Positions 44,560-53,100 of a stretch of DNA of 64,000 bases are shown here, piece after piece. Origin of the DNA: Terrimesophilobacter sp038243605 (lineage in GTDB: Bacteria; Actinomycetota; Actinomycetes; Actinomycetales; Microbacteriaceae); contig JBBSQX010000002.1 in NCBI GenBank assembly GCA_038243605.1, positions 1-64,000 of the forward strand. Reading direction: 5' to 3'. Both the position numbers and the translations under genes were made by a program. How positions within the stretch are numbered: position 1 is the stretch's first letter; each line of letters begins with the position of its first letter. The notes beneath the pieces are model-generated. The model saw only the letters and a list, made by a program, of their open reading frames with translations. It was not told where the DNA came from and did no database searches.

Positions 44560-45072
44560 ATGAGGCCTTTCGAGTCGATCGTTGAAGAGCACGGTGCGCG
44601 TGTTCTGAGAGTGTGTCGTGCCGTCGTTGGGCCGATTGATGCCGATGATGCGTGGTCAGAAACATTTCTTGCGGCACTGACCGCGTATCCGAGGTTGGCG
44701 TCTGACTCTGACATTCGCGCGTGGCTGGTGACGATTGCGCACAGAAAAGCAATCGACGTGATTCGCGCACGATCCAGAAATGCAGTGCCGGTCGGTGATG
44801 TGCCAGAGAAGCCAAGCACTTACGGCATTCCTGGAGCACACGACAACGAACTGTGGGCCGCGGTTGCTGCGCTCCCTGAGCGCCAACGGCATGCTGTCGC
44901 GTACCACTATCTCGGCGGGCTCTCCCACGGAGAAACAGCCGACATCATTGGCGGCTCCGTTGAATCGGTCCGACGAGCATCCTCAGACGGGGTCGCCGCA
45001 TTGCGCCGCGTCTACAACGACAGTGCTGCAACGATGGCGAAGAAAGGTAATGATCATGATTGCGACGCTTGA
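44560..45072 (+). CDS. ECF-type RNA polymerase sigma factor
   Basis: A 170-residue sigma-70 family factor of extracytoplasmic-function size. Region 2 begins FESIVEEHGARVLRVCRAV and includes DADDAWSETFLAAL and IRAWLVTIAHRKAIDVIR; region 4 is VAALPERQRHAVAYHYLGGLSHGETADIIGG. No anti-sigma gene is adjacent. It overlaps the ogt gene by 17 bases, and a tag gene follows, so it probably drives its own alkylation-repair operon and is regulated otherwise, for example by its own expression or by alkylation of a partner. Confidence 0.9.
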   Translation: MRPFESIVEEHGARVLRVCRAVVGPIDADDAWSETFLAALTAYPRLASDSDIRAWLVTIAHRKAIDVIRARSRNAVPVGDVPEKPSTYGIPGAHDNELWAAVAALPERQRHAVAYHYLGGLSHGETADIIGGSVESVRRASSDGVAALRRVYNDSAATMAKKGNDHDCDA

Positions 45073-45652
45073 TGCTTTTGAGCACGTCAATTCCGCGCAC
45101 CTCGACATGCTGCACGAGAGGCTGTTGCGCGCGTCCGATCGTGATGGCGTCTTAGACGTCGCCTATCGCACGGTGGAGACGCCTGTGGGCATCCTGTTGC
45201 TTGCCGCCACCGTGCAAGGAGTCGTGCGGGTGGCATTTGATAACGAGAACCACGATTCGGTGTTGATGGAGCTCGCGGCACGTGTGAGTCCGCGCATCCT
45301 CGAGGCTCCTTCTCGCTTAGATGACGCCGCGCATCAGCTTGACGAGTATTTTGACCATCGTCGCACTACCTTCGATTTGCCGTTGGATTTCAGGCTCTCG
45401 AAAGGTTTCCGATTGAGTGTTCTGCACCATTTGACTGACATCGGGTACGGTCACACCGAAAGTTACGCGCAGGTTGCCGTGGCAACAGGTAGTCCAAAAG
45501 CGATGCGAGCTGTTGGCTCTGCCTGCGCGACTAACCCGCTCCCGGTGATCGTCCCGTGCCACCGAGTTCTTCGATCCGATGGTTCGCTGGGCGGTTACCT
45601 TGGAGGGCTGGATGCCAAACGGGCGCTGCTGGCGTTGGAGTCGGCAGCGTGA
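45056..45652 (+). CDS. ogt: Methylated-DNA-protein-cysteine methyltransferase
   Basis: A 198-residue Ogt/AGT. The active-site PCHRVL, the helix-turn-helix GYGHTESYAQVAVATGSPKAMRAVGSA and the C-terminal GGYLGGLDAKRALLALE are all present. It removes O6-methyl groups from guanine onto its own cysteine. About 35 extra residues precede the family's normal start. ATG 45056 has an AAAGG site eight bases upstream; ATG 45050 is too close to it. It overlaps the sigma factor gene, and the next gene's GTG overlaps its stop, so three genes are coupled. Confidence 0.93.
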   Translation: MIATLDAFEHVNSAHLDMLHERLLRASDRDGVLDVAYRTVETPVGILLLAATVQGVVRVAFDNENHDSVLMELAARVSPRILEAPSRLDDAAHQLDEYFDHRRTTFDLPLDFRLSKGFRLSVLHHLTDIGYGHTESYAQVAVATGSPKAMRAVGSACATNPLPVIVPCHRVLRSDGSLGGYLGGLDAKRALLALESAA

Positions 45653-46251
45653 TTCATCTGGTGATGGGTGACGATGGCCTGCGGCGCCCACCGTGGGCAG
45701 CGACCGATCCCATGCTGCGCGAGTATTACGACACGGAGTGGGGCATGCCAGTGCGCGATGAGCGCGGCCTGTTTGAACGCCTCAGTCTTGAGGCCTTTCA
45801 GTCGGGGCTCTCGTGGTCAACGATTCTTCGAAAGCGACCAGCTTTTAGGCTCGCATTCGCGACGTTTGAACCGGATGTTGTTGCCGCGTTCACCGATGTC
45901 GACGTGGAGCGCCTGCTGGGTGATGCGGCTATTGTTCGAAACCGCGCCAAAATCACGGCAACGATAGCGAACGCGAAGGCGGTGATTTCGTTACGCGACG
46001 CGGGTGGGTTTGTTGACTTCATCTGGTCGTTTCTTCCAGAGATCACGCCAGCGCCCCGCGAAGGCGAGCCCCTCATTACCCAATCACCGGCGTCGCTTTC
46101 GCTCTCGCGCGAGTTGAAAAAACGTGGGTTCTCTTTTGTCGGCCCAACGACGATGTACGCGCTCATGGAAGCCATCGGTATGGTCGACGCCCACCCGGTT
46201 GGCAGCCATCGCCGTGGAACCTCCGGTGTGTGGCTTGGCTCGCTAGACTAA
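45649..46251 (+). CDS. tag: DNA-3-methyladenine glycosylase I
   Basis: A 200-residue Tag-type glycosylase. It has YYDTEWGMPVRDERGLFERLSLEAFQSGLSW, the core that binds the base, ILRKRPAF and a C-terminal FVGPTTMYALMEAIGMVDAH segment. The zinc-binding Cys/His pattern of Tag is only partly recognisable. It excises 3-methyladenine. GTG 45649 overlaps the ogt stop (GTGA), while ATG 45664 is an alternative with a better-conserved N-terminus. Third gene of the sigma, ogt, tag operon. Confidence 0.92.
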   Translation: MIHLVMGDDGLRRPPWAATDPMLREYYDTEWGMPVRDERGLFERLSLEAFQSGLSWSTILRKRPAFRLAFATFEPDVVAAFTDVDVERLLGDAAIVRNRAKITATIANAKAVISLRDAGGFVDFIWSFLPEITPAPREGEPLITQSPASLSLSRELKKRGFSFVGPTTMYALMEAIGMVDAHPVGSHRRGTSGVWLGSLD

Positions 46252-46257
46252 GGCGCT

Positions 46258-46875
46258 GTGAGGGCCAACGCTAAATATCAGGTGAGTTCGCGAATACTCA
46301 CCGTGCCCAACATTCTGAGTTTTTTTCGACTCGCGCTCGTCCCTGTCTTTCTTATGTTGGTGCTTCTGGGTAACGACATTTGGGCACTGGCCGTGCTCAT
46401 TTTCTCGAGTTTGACTGACTTTTTAGACGGAGTTCTTGCCCGCCGGCTCAACCAGGTTTCTCGGCTGGGGCAGCTTCTTGACCCTGCCGCAGATCGCTTC
46501 TTTATTTTTGCGACCCTTATTGGGTTGGCGGTGCGGGGAATCGTTCCATGGTGGCTTGTTGCGGTCATCGTTGGGCGCGATGTCATTCTTCTCGCGGCCG
46601 GAATCCTGCTCGCTAACTTTGGTTATGGTCCGCTTCCTGTGCATCACCTTGGAAAGGTTGCGACCTTCTGCCTTTTTTACGCTTTACCGATTTTGATGAT
46701 TGGCCAAGCGTTCCCGACCACAGAGGCCTTCACCTCCCCGATCGGGTGGGGATTCGCGCTGTGGGGTGCGTTCCTTTACTGGTGGGCGGGCGTCATCTAC
46801 ATCGTCGAAACGATGCGCGTGATCAAAATTCCGAGGACCCCTGAAGCGTTAACATCAGATACTCTAGGTGCCTAG
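46258..46875 (+). CDS. CDP-alcohol phosphatidyltransferase
   Basis: A 205-residue membrane enzyme with the CDP-alcohol phosphotransferase signature in DFLDGVLARRLNQVSRLGQ followed by LLDPAAD, that is D-x2-DG-x2-AR-x8-G-x3-D-x3-D. Five or six membrane helices follow. Members join CDP-diacylglycerol to glycerol phosphate or inositol phosphate, and this one resembles PgsA-type proteins next to garA in many actinobacteria. GTG start seven bases after the tag stop, so it may be read from the repair operon too. Confidence 0.88.
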   Translation: MRANAKYQVSSRILTVPNILSFFRLALVPVFLMLVLLGNDIWALAVLIFSSLTDFLDGVLARRLNQVSRLGQLLDPAADRFFIFATLIGLAVRGIVPWWLVAVIVGRDVILLAAGILLANFGYGPLPVHHLGKVATFCLFYALPILMIGQAFPTTEAFTSPIGWGFALWGAFLYWWAGVIYIVETMRVIKIPRTPEALTSDTLGA

Positions 46876-46886
46876 GGAGGATGACC

Positions 46887-47363
46887 ATGGGCATGCCAGA
46901 TGACGATGTGAAGCCTGTTGCACCGGCAGAGCGACGCGACGATACGACAGCGCATTTCGGTGAGGAATTTGCTGCGCAAATCGCTGCGATGGATGGCGAA
47001 CTCAGTACAGAGGAGCAAGATGCCATTGCGTCTTTGCCCTCGGCCTCTGCTCTTCTGATTGTGCGTCGTGGCCCCAATATTGGTGCTCGTTTTTTGCTCG
47101 ATTCCGATTCGACTACGGCAGGCAGGCATCCCGATGCCGACATCTTTCTTGATGACGTGACGGTGTCACGCAGCCACACGGATTTTCTTCGTCACGGCAG
47201 CGCTTTCGAGCTGAAAGATTTGGGATCGCTCAACGGCACTTATTTCGATGGGGTTCGTATTGAGAACGCTCTCCTCACCGACGGTGCTGAGGTGCAGATC
47301 GGTAAATTCCGACTCACTTTTTATGCGTCCCGCAAGGACTTAGCGCCGACGGGCAATCAATAG
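46887..47363 (+). CDS. garA: FHA-domain regulator GarA/OdhI-like
   Basis: A 158-residue protein with an N-terminal phosphorylation segment and a C-terminal FHA domain. The FHA core reads RRGPNIGARFLLD, GRHPDADIFLDDVTVSRSHTDF and DLGSLNGTYFDG, nearly matching mycobacterial GarA. The N-terminal pair T20-T21 in DDTTAHF occupies the place of the ETTS site that PknB/PknG phosphorylate. GarA/OdhI in unphosphorylated form inhibits 2-oxoglutarate dehydrogenase and related enzymes. I start at ATG 46887 because GGAGG (46876-46880) is six bases upstream; ATG 46881 touches that site. Confidence 0.93.
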   Translation: MGMPDDDVKPVAPAERRDDTTAHFGEEFAAQIAAMDGELSTEEQDAIASLPSASALLIVRRGPNIGARFLLDSDSTTAGRHPDADIFLDDVTVSRSHTDFLRHGSAFELKDLGSLNGTYFDGVRIENALLTDGAEVQIGKFRLTFYASRKDLAPTGNQ

Positions 47364-48062
47364 ATGACTGCTAGTTCTGCACACGCACGGCGGCCAGGAA
47401 CTTCCGGGCTGTTGAGTATTGGGCAAGTGCTTGCGCGGCTGCGGCCAGAGTTCCCGGAGCTCACACCATCCAAACTGCGGTTCCTCGAAGAGCGCCAACT
47501 GATTAGCCCTGCGCGAACCGAGTCTGGGTACCGAAAGTTTTCGTCGAACGATATGGATCGGCTGAGGTTCGTTCTGACGATGCAGCGCGAGCACTACTTG
47601 CCTCTCAAGGTGATCCGTGGATACCTCGACGAACTTGACGCCGGGCTGAATCCAGAGCTTCCTGGAGCGGCGACGGGCCCCATCCCCACTATTCTGCCAA
47701 CCGATCGCAAGTATCGTCGCGATGACCTTGTGCGTGAAGCCAGCGCGACGCCGCAGTTGCTCAACGATGCGGTCTCAGCCTCACTCATCATTCCTTCAGA
47801 GTTCTATGGCGAACCGACGTTGGCGGTGCTGAAAGCACTTGTTGAGTTGCAGCGATCCGGGATTGAGCCACGGCACCTTCGTGGGTTCCGTGCGAGTGCC
47901 GAGCGTGAACTCGGGCTCATTGAGAGCGCGCTCATTCCGATTTCTCGTCGCAAAGATGCCTCCAGCCGCGCCAAGGCTAGTGAACTTGCGCGCGATATTG
48001 CGGGCCAGCTGGAAGTTGTGCGAAGCAGCCTCATTCGTTCGGCTTTGACTCGACTCGACTAG
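47364..48062 (+). CDS. ftsR: MerR-family regulator FtsR-like
   Basis: A 232-residue MerR-type protein. Residues about 14-80 form the winged helix (LSIGQVLARLRPEFPELTPSK, RFLEERQLISPARTESGYRK), followed by a coiled coil and a C-terminal region typical of FtsR (Rv1828 type) in actinobacteria. In Corynebacterium FtsR activates ftsZ. Its ATG directly follows the garA stop, so the two genes are one unit. A possible hairpin at 48088-48115 follows. Confidence 0.92.
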   Translation: MTASSAHARRPGTSGLLSIGQVLARLRPEFPELTPSKLRFLEERQLISPARTESGYRKFSSNDMDRLRFVLTMQREHYLPLKVIRGYLDELDAGLNPELPGAATGPIPTILPTDRKYRRDDLVREASATPQLLNDAVSASLIIPSEFYGEPTLAVLKALVELQRSGIEPRHLRGFRASAERELGLIESALIPISRRKDASSRAKASELARDIAGQLEVVRSSLIRSALTRLD

Positions 48063-48087
48063 CTGCCGACTCAACAGACTGCTCGAG

Positions 48088-48115
48088 TTTTCGGTTGGTT
48101 CGTCGAACCAGAAAA
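48088..48115. terminator. Hairpin after ftsR
   Basis: A TGGTTCG/CGAACCA palindrome (48096-48110) with flanking complementary ttttc and gaaaa tracts lies 25 bases past the ftsR stop. It looks like a terminator or operator. The 261-base gap 48063-48323 holds no gene; a tatgat box is at 48194-48199 ahead of the second merR gene. Confidence 0.45.
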
Positions 48116-48323
48116 ACTTTGTTCAACGAGCAATTCCTCACGAAAAGCCGCTCATCTCTCGCAGGCGCTGGGGGAGTGGCGTCGGTTCCACGGTATGATT
48201 CAGGTTCAGCGATTTCGACACGCCGAGGCCGTTCGATCGAATGTCATTGCCTCTGACCGGCACCGTGAGTACCGTGGAGGCTGCGGACGTAAAGCGTCGC
48301 CAGCTCGCATGGAAGGCAGCCCA

Positions 48324-48875
48324 ATGAGTGAACCCCGCAGTGCCAACGAGGATTCTCGATATGACCTCGGTCTGCTCTTCACCGACGGCCTCCCCGACCT
48401 CGACGATACCGCTGGGTATCGTGGGGCGATCGCAGCGAAGGCGGCAGGGATCAGTTACCGGCAACTCGATTATTGGGCCCGCACTGAGCTTGTAGAGCCA
48501 ACGGTTCGCGGTGCAGCGGGCTCCGGGTCCCAACGACTGTATGGTTTTCGGGACATTCTTGTTCTCAAATTGGTCAAGCGACTTCTCGATACCGGAATCT
48601 CTCTTCAGCAGATCCGTACGGCAGTGAATCAGCTGCGAGAGGCTGGCGTGAATGACCTAGCTCAGACGACGCTGATGAGTGACGGCGCAAGCGTGTACCT
48701 CTGCACTACCGATGATGATGTGATCGACTTGGTGAGCCGAGGCCAAGGCGTCTTCGGTATTGCTGTCGGCAAGGTTTTGCGCGAAGTGGAGTCCAGCTTG
48801 GTTGAGCTCGACTCGGTCAAGGGCGCTGACCCATCAGATGAGCTCGCTGCACGTCGGGCGACGAGAGCTTCTTAA
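48324..48875 (+). CDS. MerR-family regulator (Rv1830 type)
   Basis: A 183-residue MerR-like protein. Residues 1-30 are a variable head, then a helix-turn-helix and wing (AAGISYRQLDYWARTELVEPTVRGA, GFRDILVLKLVKRLLDTGISL), then a C-terminal domain with SDGASVYLCTTDDDVIDLVSRGQGVFGIAVG. That layout matches the second MerR protein of the garA-ftsR neighbourhood in actinobacteria. ATG 48324 has a GGAAGG site. In Mycobacterium a bifunctional-nuclease gene lies between ftsR and this gene, and I find none here. Confidence 0.9.
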   Translation: MSEPRSANEDSRYDLGLLFTDGLPDLDDTAGYRGAIAAKAAGISYRQLDYWARTELVEPTVRGAAGSGSQRLYGFRDILVLKLVKRLLDTGISLQQIRTAVNQLREAGVNDLAQTTLMSDGASVYLCTTDDDVIDLVSRGQGVFGIAVGKVLREVESSLVELDSVKGADPSDELAARRATRAS

Positions 48876-48984
48876 GCTCCGCACGAATCCTCGTCAATAC
48901 TCCGCACGGCGGCAGCCTAAAATCCGCGCAGTCGGCTGTCTAAACTCCGCAGTGCTGGCCGCTTAAGCTCCGCGTTCGTTGTCG
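48871..48984. repeat. 23-bp imperfect tandem array, five copies
   Basis: Five units start at about 48871, 48894, 48916, 48939 and 48962, each with a (t)aa(g/a)ctccgc core: cttaagctccgcacg, tcaatactccgcacgg, cctaaaatccgcgcagt, tctaaactccgcagtg and cttaagctccgcgttc. Spacings of the tccgc core are 23, 22, 23 and 23 bases, close to two helical turns. The stop codon of the merR gene lies in the first unit. The array fills the gap to the convergent parA-like gene (48876-49007). Confidence 0.85.
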
Positions 48985-49007
48985 TTGAGACGCTGCGGTC
49001 TGCTCGC

Positions 49008-50051
49008 TCAGGCCCTGTGCTCGTGATTGCGTGGGCTGTCGAGGAACGAAAACAATTCCTCGGCAGGCTCCTGAGTGGGCGGCTGAGGGGTCTGCGGTTC
49101 CTGTTGCGCCCACGGTTGCTCGAAAGGCTGCTGCGGCTGTGACACTGGCTGCTGTGGCTCTTGAGGCCGCTCTGGCTCGTGAGGGTGCTGTGCCGGTGTC
49201 TCTGCTTGCGGCGGCATCGAATCGCGCTGAAGGGACTCAGCCTGTTCGAAAGGAACCCCGCCGACGGGAATACGCCCAGCGCGGATGACCCGATCGAGAA
49301 GTTGATCAAAATAATGCGCCATCTCTTGCGCGCCTTCGCCCGGCCACACGTGCAACGGCTTCGCGGCCCCTTGCGCCTGCTGCAGTGATGTGCGCTCTGG
49401 CAATTGCGGGCTCAGCACGAGCGGGCCGAACATGTCGCGCAACTCTTTGATTCGGAACTGGTGTTCAAGGGACTGAATCTTCGCGCGGTTCACGATGATG
49501 CCAAGAGGTTGCAGCCGCGGCGAGAGCCCCCGGCGAATCTCTTCAATCGCGCGCAGGGCGCGGTCGGCGGCGGCCACAGAGAACAGGCCAGGTTCGGTCA
49601 CGATCGCAACGCGATCGCTGGCAGCCCATGCGGTTCTCGTTAAGGCGTTGAGGGAGGGGGCTGAATCGATCAGTACCAGGTCGTAGTCGCCCTCAAGGTG
49701 CGCGAGAGCTTCTTCAAGCTTCCAGATATCGCGGATGCTGGGGTGCGGTCCATCAAAGTTGATGGCGGAGGGGCTTCCGATCAAAACATCGATCTTGCCA
49801 GGGCGCCCGCGGGTCCATCCACTGGGAGAGATAGCCGCTCGAACGATCTTCTCTTTAGGAGAAGCGAGAACATCCGCGATGTTCAAATGGCCTTGAACGC
49901 TGATGTCCATGCCAGTAGACACGTCAGATTGTGGGTCGAGATCTACCACAAGAGTGCGTAACCCTCTGGCAAAAGCGGCAGAGGTTAAGCCCAGCGTCAC
50001 AGTGGTCTTGCCGACGCCTCCTTTGAGGGAGCTGATGCTGAGTACATGCAC
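49008..50051 (-). CDS. ParA/MinD-family ATPase with Pro/Gln-rich tail
   Basis: A 347-residue protein. Residues 1-260 are a deviant-Walker ATPase: SSLKGGVGKTTVTLGL (Walker A), VVDLDPQSDVS and LVLIDSAPSLNALTRTAW (Walker B and switch), ending near GEGAQEMAHYFDQLL. The last 70 residues are Pro, Gln and Glu rich (PQEPQQPVSQPQQPF) and likely unfolded. No parB gene is adjacent. GTG 50051 gives the standard N-terminus. Such orphan ParA proteins position cargo or cell-pole structures; the cargo is unknown. It is divergent from pyruvate carboxylase. Confidence 0.88.
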   Translation of the reverse strand: MHVLSISSLKGGVGKTTVTLGLTSAAFARGLRTLVVDLDPQSDVSTGMDISVQGHLNIADVLASPKEKIVRAAISPSGWTRGRPGKIDVLIGSPSAINFDGPHPSIRDIWKLEEALAHLEGDYDLVLIDSAPSLNALTRTAWAASDRVAIVTEPGLFSVAAADRALRAIEEIRRGLSPRLQPLGIIVNRAKIQSLEHQFRIKELRDMFGPLVLSPQLPERTSLQQAQGAAKPLHVWPGEGAQEMAHYFDQLLDRVIRAGRIPVGGVPFEQAESLQRDSMPPQAETPAQHPHEPERPQEPQQPVSQPQQPFEQPWAQQEPQTPQPPTQEPAEELFSFLDSPRNHEHRA

Positions 50052-50174
50052 GAGTAAAGACGATACCTTCACTAGTCTGAAAGAACCTAAATTTTGCCGC
50101 ATCTTATTACCTGAACTTTGTCCACGCGGGTAGCTTCCGCGAATATTGTTGAACGGTTGCCAGAGAGGACACCA

Positions 50175-53100
50175 ATGTTCCGGAAGATTCTTGTTGCCAA
50201 TCGAGGCGAAATTGCTATTCGTGCTTTTCGGGCTGCGTTTGAGCTCGGCGCCAAAACCGTTGCGGTGTTCCCGTGGGAAGACCGCAACTCCCTGCACAGG
50301 CTGAAAGCCGACGAGGCTTATCTCATCGGCACGGAGGGGCATCCGGTCAGGGCGTACCTCGACGTCTCTGAGATCATCCGGGTCGCTAAAGAGTGCAACG
50401 CTGACGCCATCTACCCCGGATACGGGTTTCTCTCTGAGAATCCAGAGCTCGCCGAAAAGGCTAAGGCAGCTGGCATCACCTTCATCGGACCGAGCCAGCG
50501 CGTGCTGGAGATGGCGGGCAATAAGGTCACGGCGAAAGAACACGCGATTTCGGCAGGAGTTCCTGTTCTGAACTCGACTCCCGCCTCCCAAGATATTGAT
50601 GAGTTAATGGCCGGCGCGGAGAAGATCGGCTTTCCTGTTTTCGCGAAAGCGGTTGCCGGTGGCGGCGGTCGCGGTATGCGTCGTGTAGATCGCGCAGAAG
50701 ATCTGCGGCAGGCCTTAGAAGAGTCGATGAGGGAAGCCGATAGTGCGTTCGGGGACCCAACAATGTTCATCGAACAGGCGGTGCTGCGGCCCCGCCACAT
50801 TGAGGTTCAGATTCTTGCGGACTCAACGGGGGAGACCATCCACCTGTTTGAGCGAGACTGCAGCGTGCAGCGACGCAATCAGAAGGTGGTGGAGATTGCC
50901 CCAGCACCAAATCTCGACCCTGATGTCCGCGATGCTCTTTACCGGGATGCCATAGCTTTTGCTCGATCAATCAACTATGTGAATGCAGGAACCGTAGAGT
51001 TTCTCCTCGATACGGTGGGCGATCGCGCGGGTGAGCACGTGTTCATAGAGATGAACCCGCGCATCCAGGTTGAGCACACTGTCACGGAAGAGGTCACGGA
51101 TGTCGATCTCGTCCAGGCGCAAATGCGTATCGCTTACGGCCATTCGCTTCGTGAGATAGGTCTGAGCCAAGACAGCGTCAAACTTCATGGGGCGGCGTTG
51201 CAGTGCCGCATCACGACCGAAGATCCCTCTGAAGGTTTCCGCCCCGACACGGGAAAAATAACGTCCTATCGGTCTCCAGGAGGCGGTGGCATTCGCCTCG
51301 ATGGCGGAACGATGGCCACAGGCACGCAGATTAGTCCGCACTTTGACTCCATGCTGGTCAAGATGACCTGTCGGGGTAGGGATTTTCCGGCTGCGGTGGA
51401 GCGTGCAAAGCGTGGGCTTGCGGAGTTCCGAATTCGCGGAGTGGCAACAAACATCGCCTTCCTACAAGCAGTGCTTGAAGATCCGTCCTTTGCCGCGGGG
51501 GATATCAGCACAGCCTTCATTGATGAGCGGCCTGATCTTCTCCGTGCAAGGCCATCGAAGGACCGCGGCACGAAGATCCTCACCTGGCTTGCCGAGGTAA
51601 CGGTTAATCAGCCTCATGGCGATGGGGCCGGAATCATTAGTCCGTCGCTGAAGTTGCCGGTGATCGATCTCGATGCGCCGGCCCCAGCAGGCTCACGTCA
51701 AAGGCTCCTCGAGCTAGGGCCATCGGCTTTCGCTTCCCGCCTGCGCGCGCAGACGGCACTTGCCGTGACCGAGACAACGTTTCGCGATGCACACCAATCC
51801 CTTTTGGCGACACGGGTGCGCACCACTGATCTGGTCGCGGTCGCTCCGCACGTTGCGCGGCTCACCCCGCAACTGTTTTCTGTCGAAGCGTGGGGTGGCG
51901 CTACGTACGATGTCGCATTGCGTTTTCTCGGTGAAGATCCTTGGGATCGCTTGGCGGCTTTGCGGGAAACCCTGCCAAACATTGCGATTCAGATGCTCCT
52001 CAGGGGGCGTAACACCGTGGGGTACACGCCGTATCCGACCAAGGTCACTGAGGCTTTCGTTGAAGAAGCCGCCGCAACAGGCGTCGATATCTTCCGCATC
52101 TTTGATGCTCTCAACGACGTGGAACGCATGCGCCCGGCCATCGATGCCGTGCTGGCAACCAACACGACGGTGGCAGAGGTGGCATTGTGTTACACCGGCG
52201 ACATGCTGGACCCTGGCGAAGATCTCTACACCCTCGACTATTACCTGCGACTTGCCGAGCAGATCGTCGACAGCGGGGCTCACATAATTGCGATCAAGGA
52301 CATGGCCGGTCTTTTGCGTGCCAGCGCGGCAGAGAAGCTTGTCGAGGCGCTGCGTGCGCGATTCGACCTGCCCGTGCACGTCCACACGCACGACACGGCG
52401 GGCGGCCAGTTGGCCACGCTGCTGGCGGCCAGTCGCGCTGGGGCGGATGCCGTCGATGTTGCCAGTGCACCGATGGCGGGCACGACAAGCCAGCCACCAA
52501 TGTCGGCGCTTGTCGCTGCGTTGGCAAACACCGATCGCGATACAGGGCTCTCGCTGACGGCAGTGTCAGACCTTGAGCCTTATTGGGAGGCAGTGCGCCA
52601 TGCGTACCACCCGTTTGAGTCTGGACTCGCCGGTCCGACCGGCCGCGTCTATCACCACGAGATTCCAGGTGGCCAGCTTTCGAACCTTCGCACACAGGCG
52701 GTAGCGCTCGGCCTCGCGGACCAGTTTGAAAAAATTGAGGACTGGTACGCGCAGGCGAATCGTATTCTTGGTCGCCCGCCGAAGGTCACCCCTTCATCCA
52801 AAGTCGTCGGTGATTTGGCGCTTGCCATGGCGGCGGCGAATGCAGATCCTGCGGAATTTGAAGAGAACCCGGGTAATTTCGATATCCCCGATTCGGTGAT
52901 TTCGTTCATGGCGGGTGAGCTTGGCGACCTTCCCGGTGGATGGCCGGAGCCCTTCCGCAGCAAGGTGCTGAAAGGTCGAAAGGTGTCGATTGACGTCGAG
53001 GATCTCAGTCCAGAAGACAGCGCCGCGTTAGACACCGGTTCCGTGGGCCGTCGCGCAGCGTTGAACCGGTTGCTCTTTCCCGTGCCCACCAAGCTCTACG

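Noticed and set aside
48871..48984. CRISPR array
   Set aside because: The units are head-to-tail without unique spacers and are too diverged; no cas genes are nearby.
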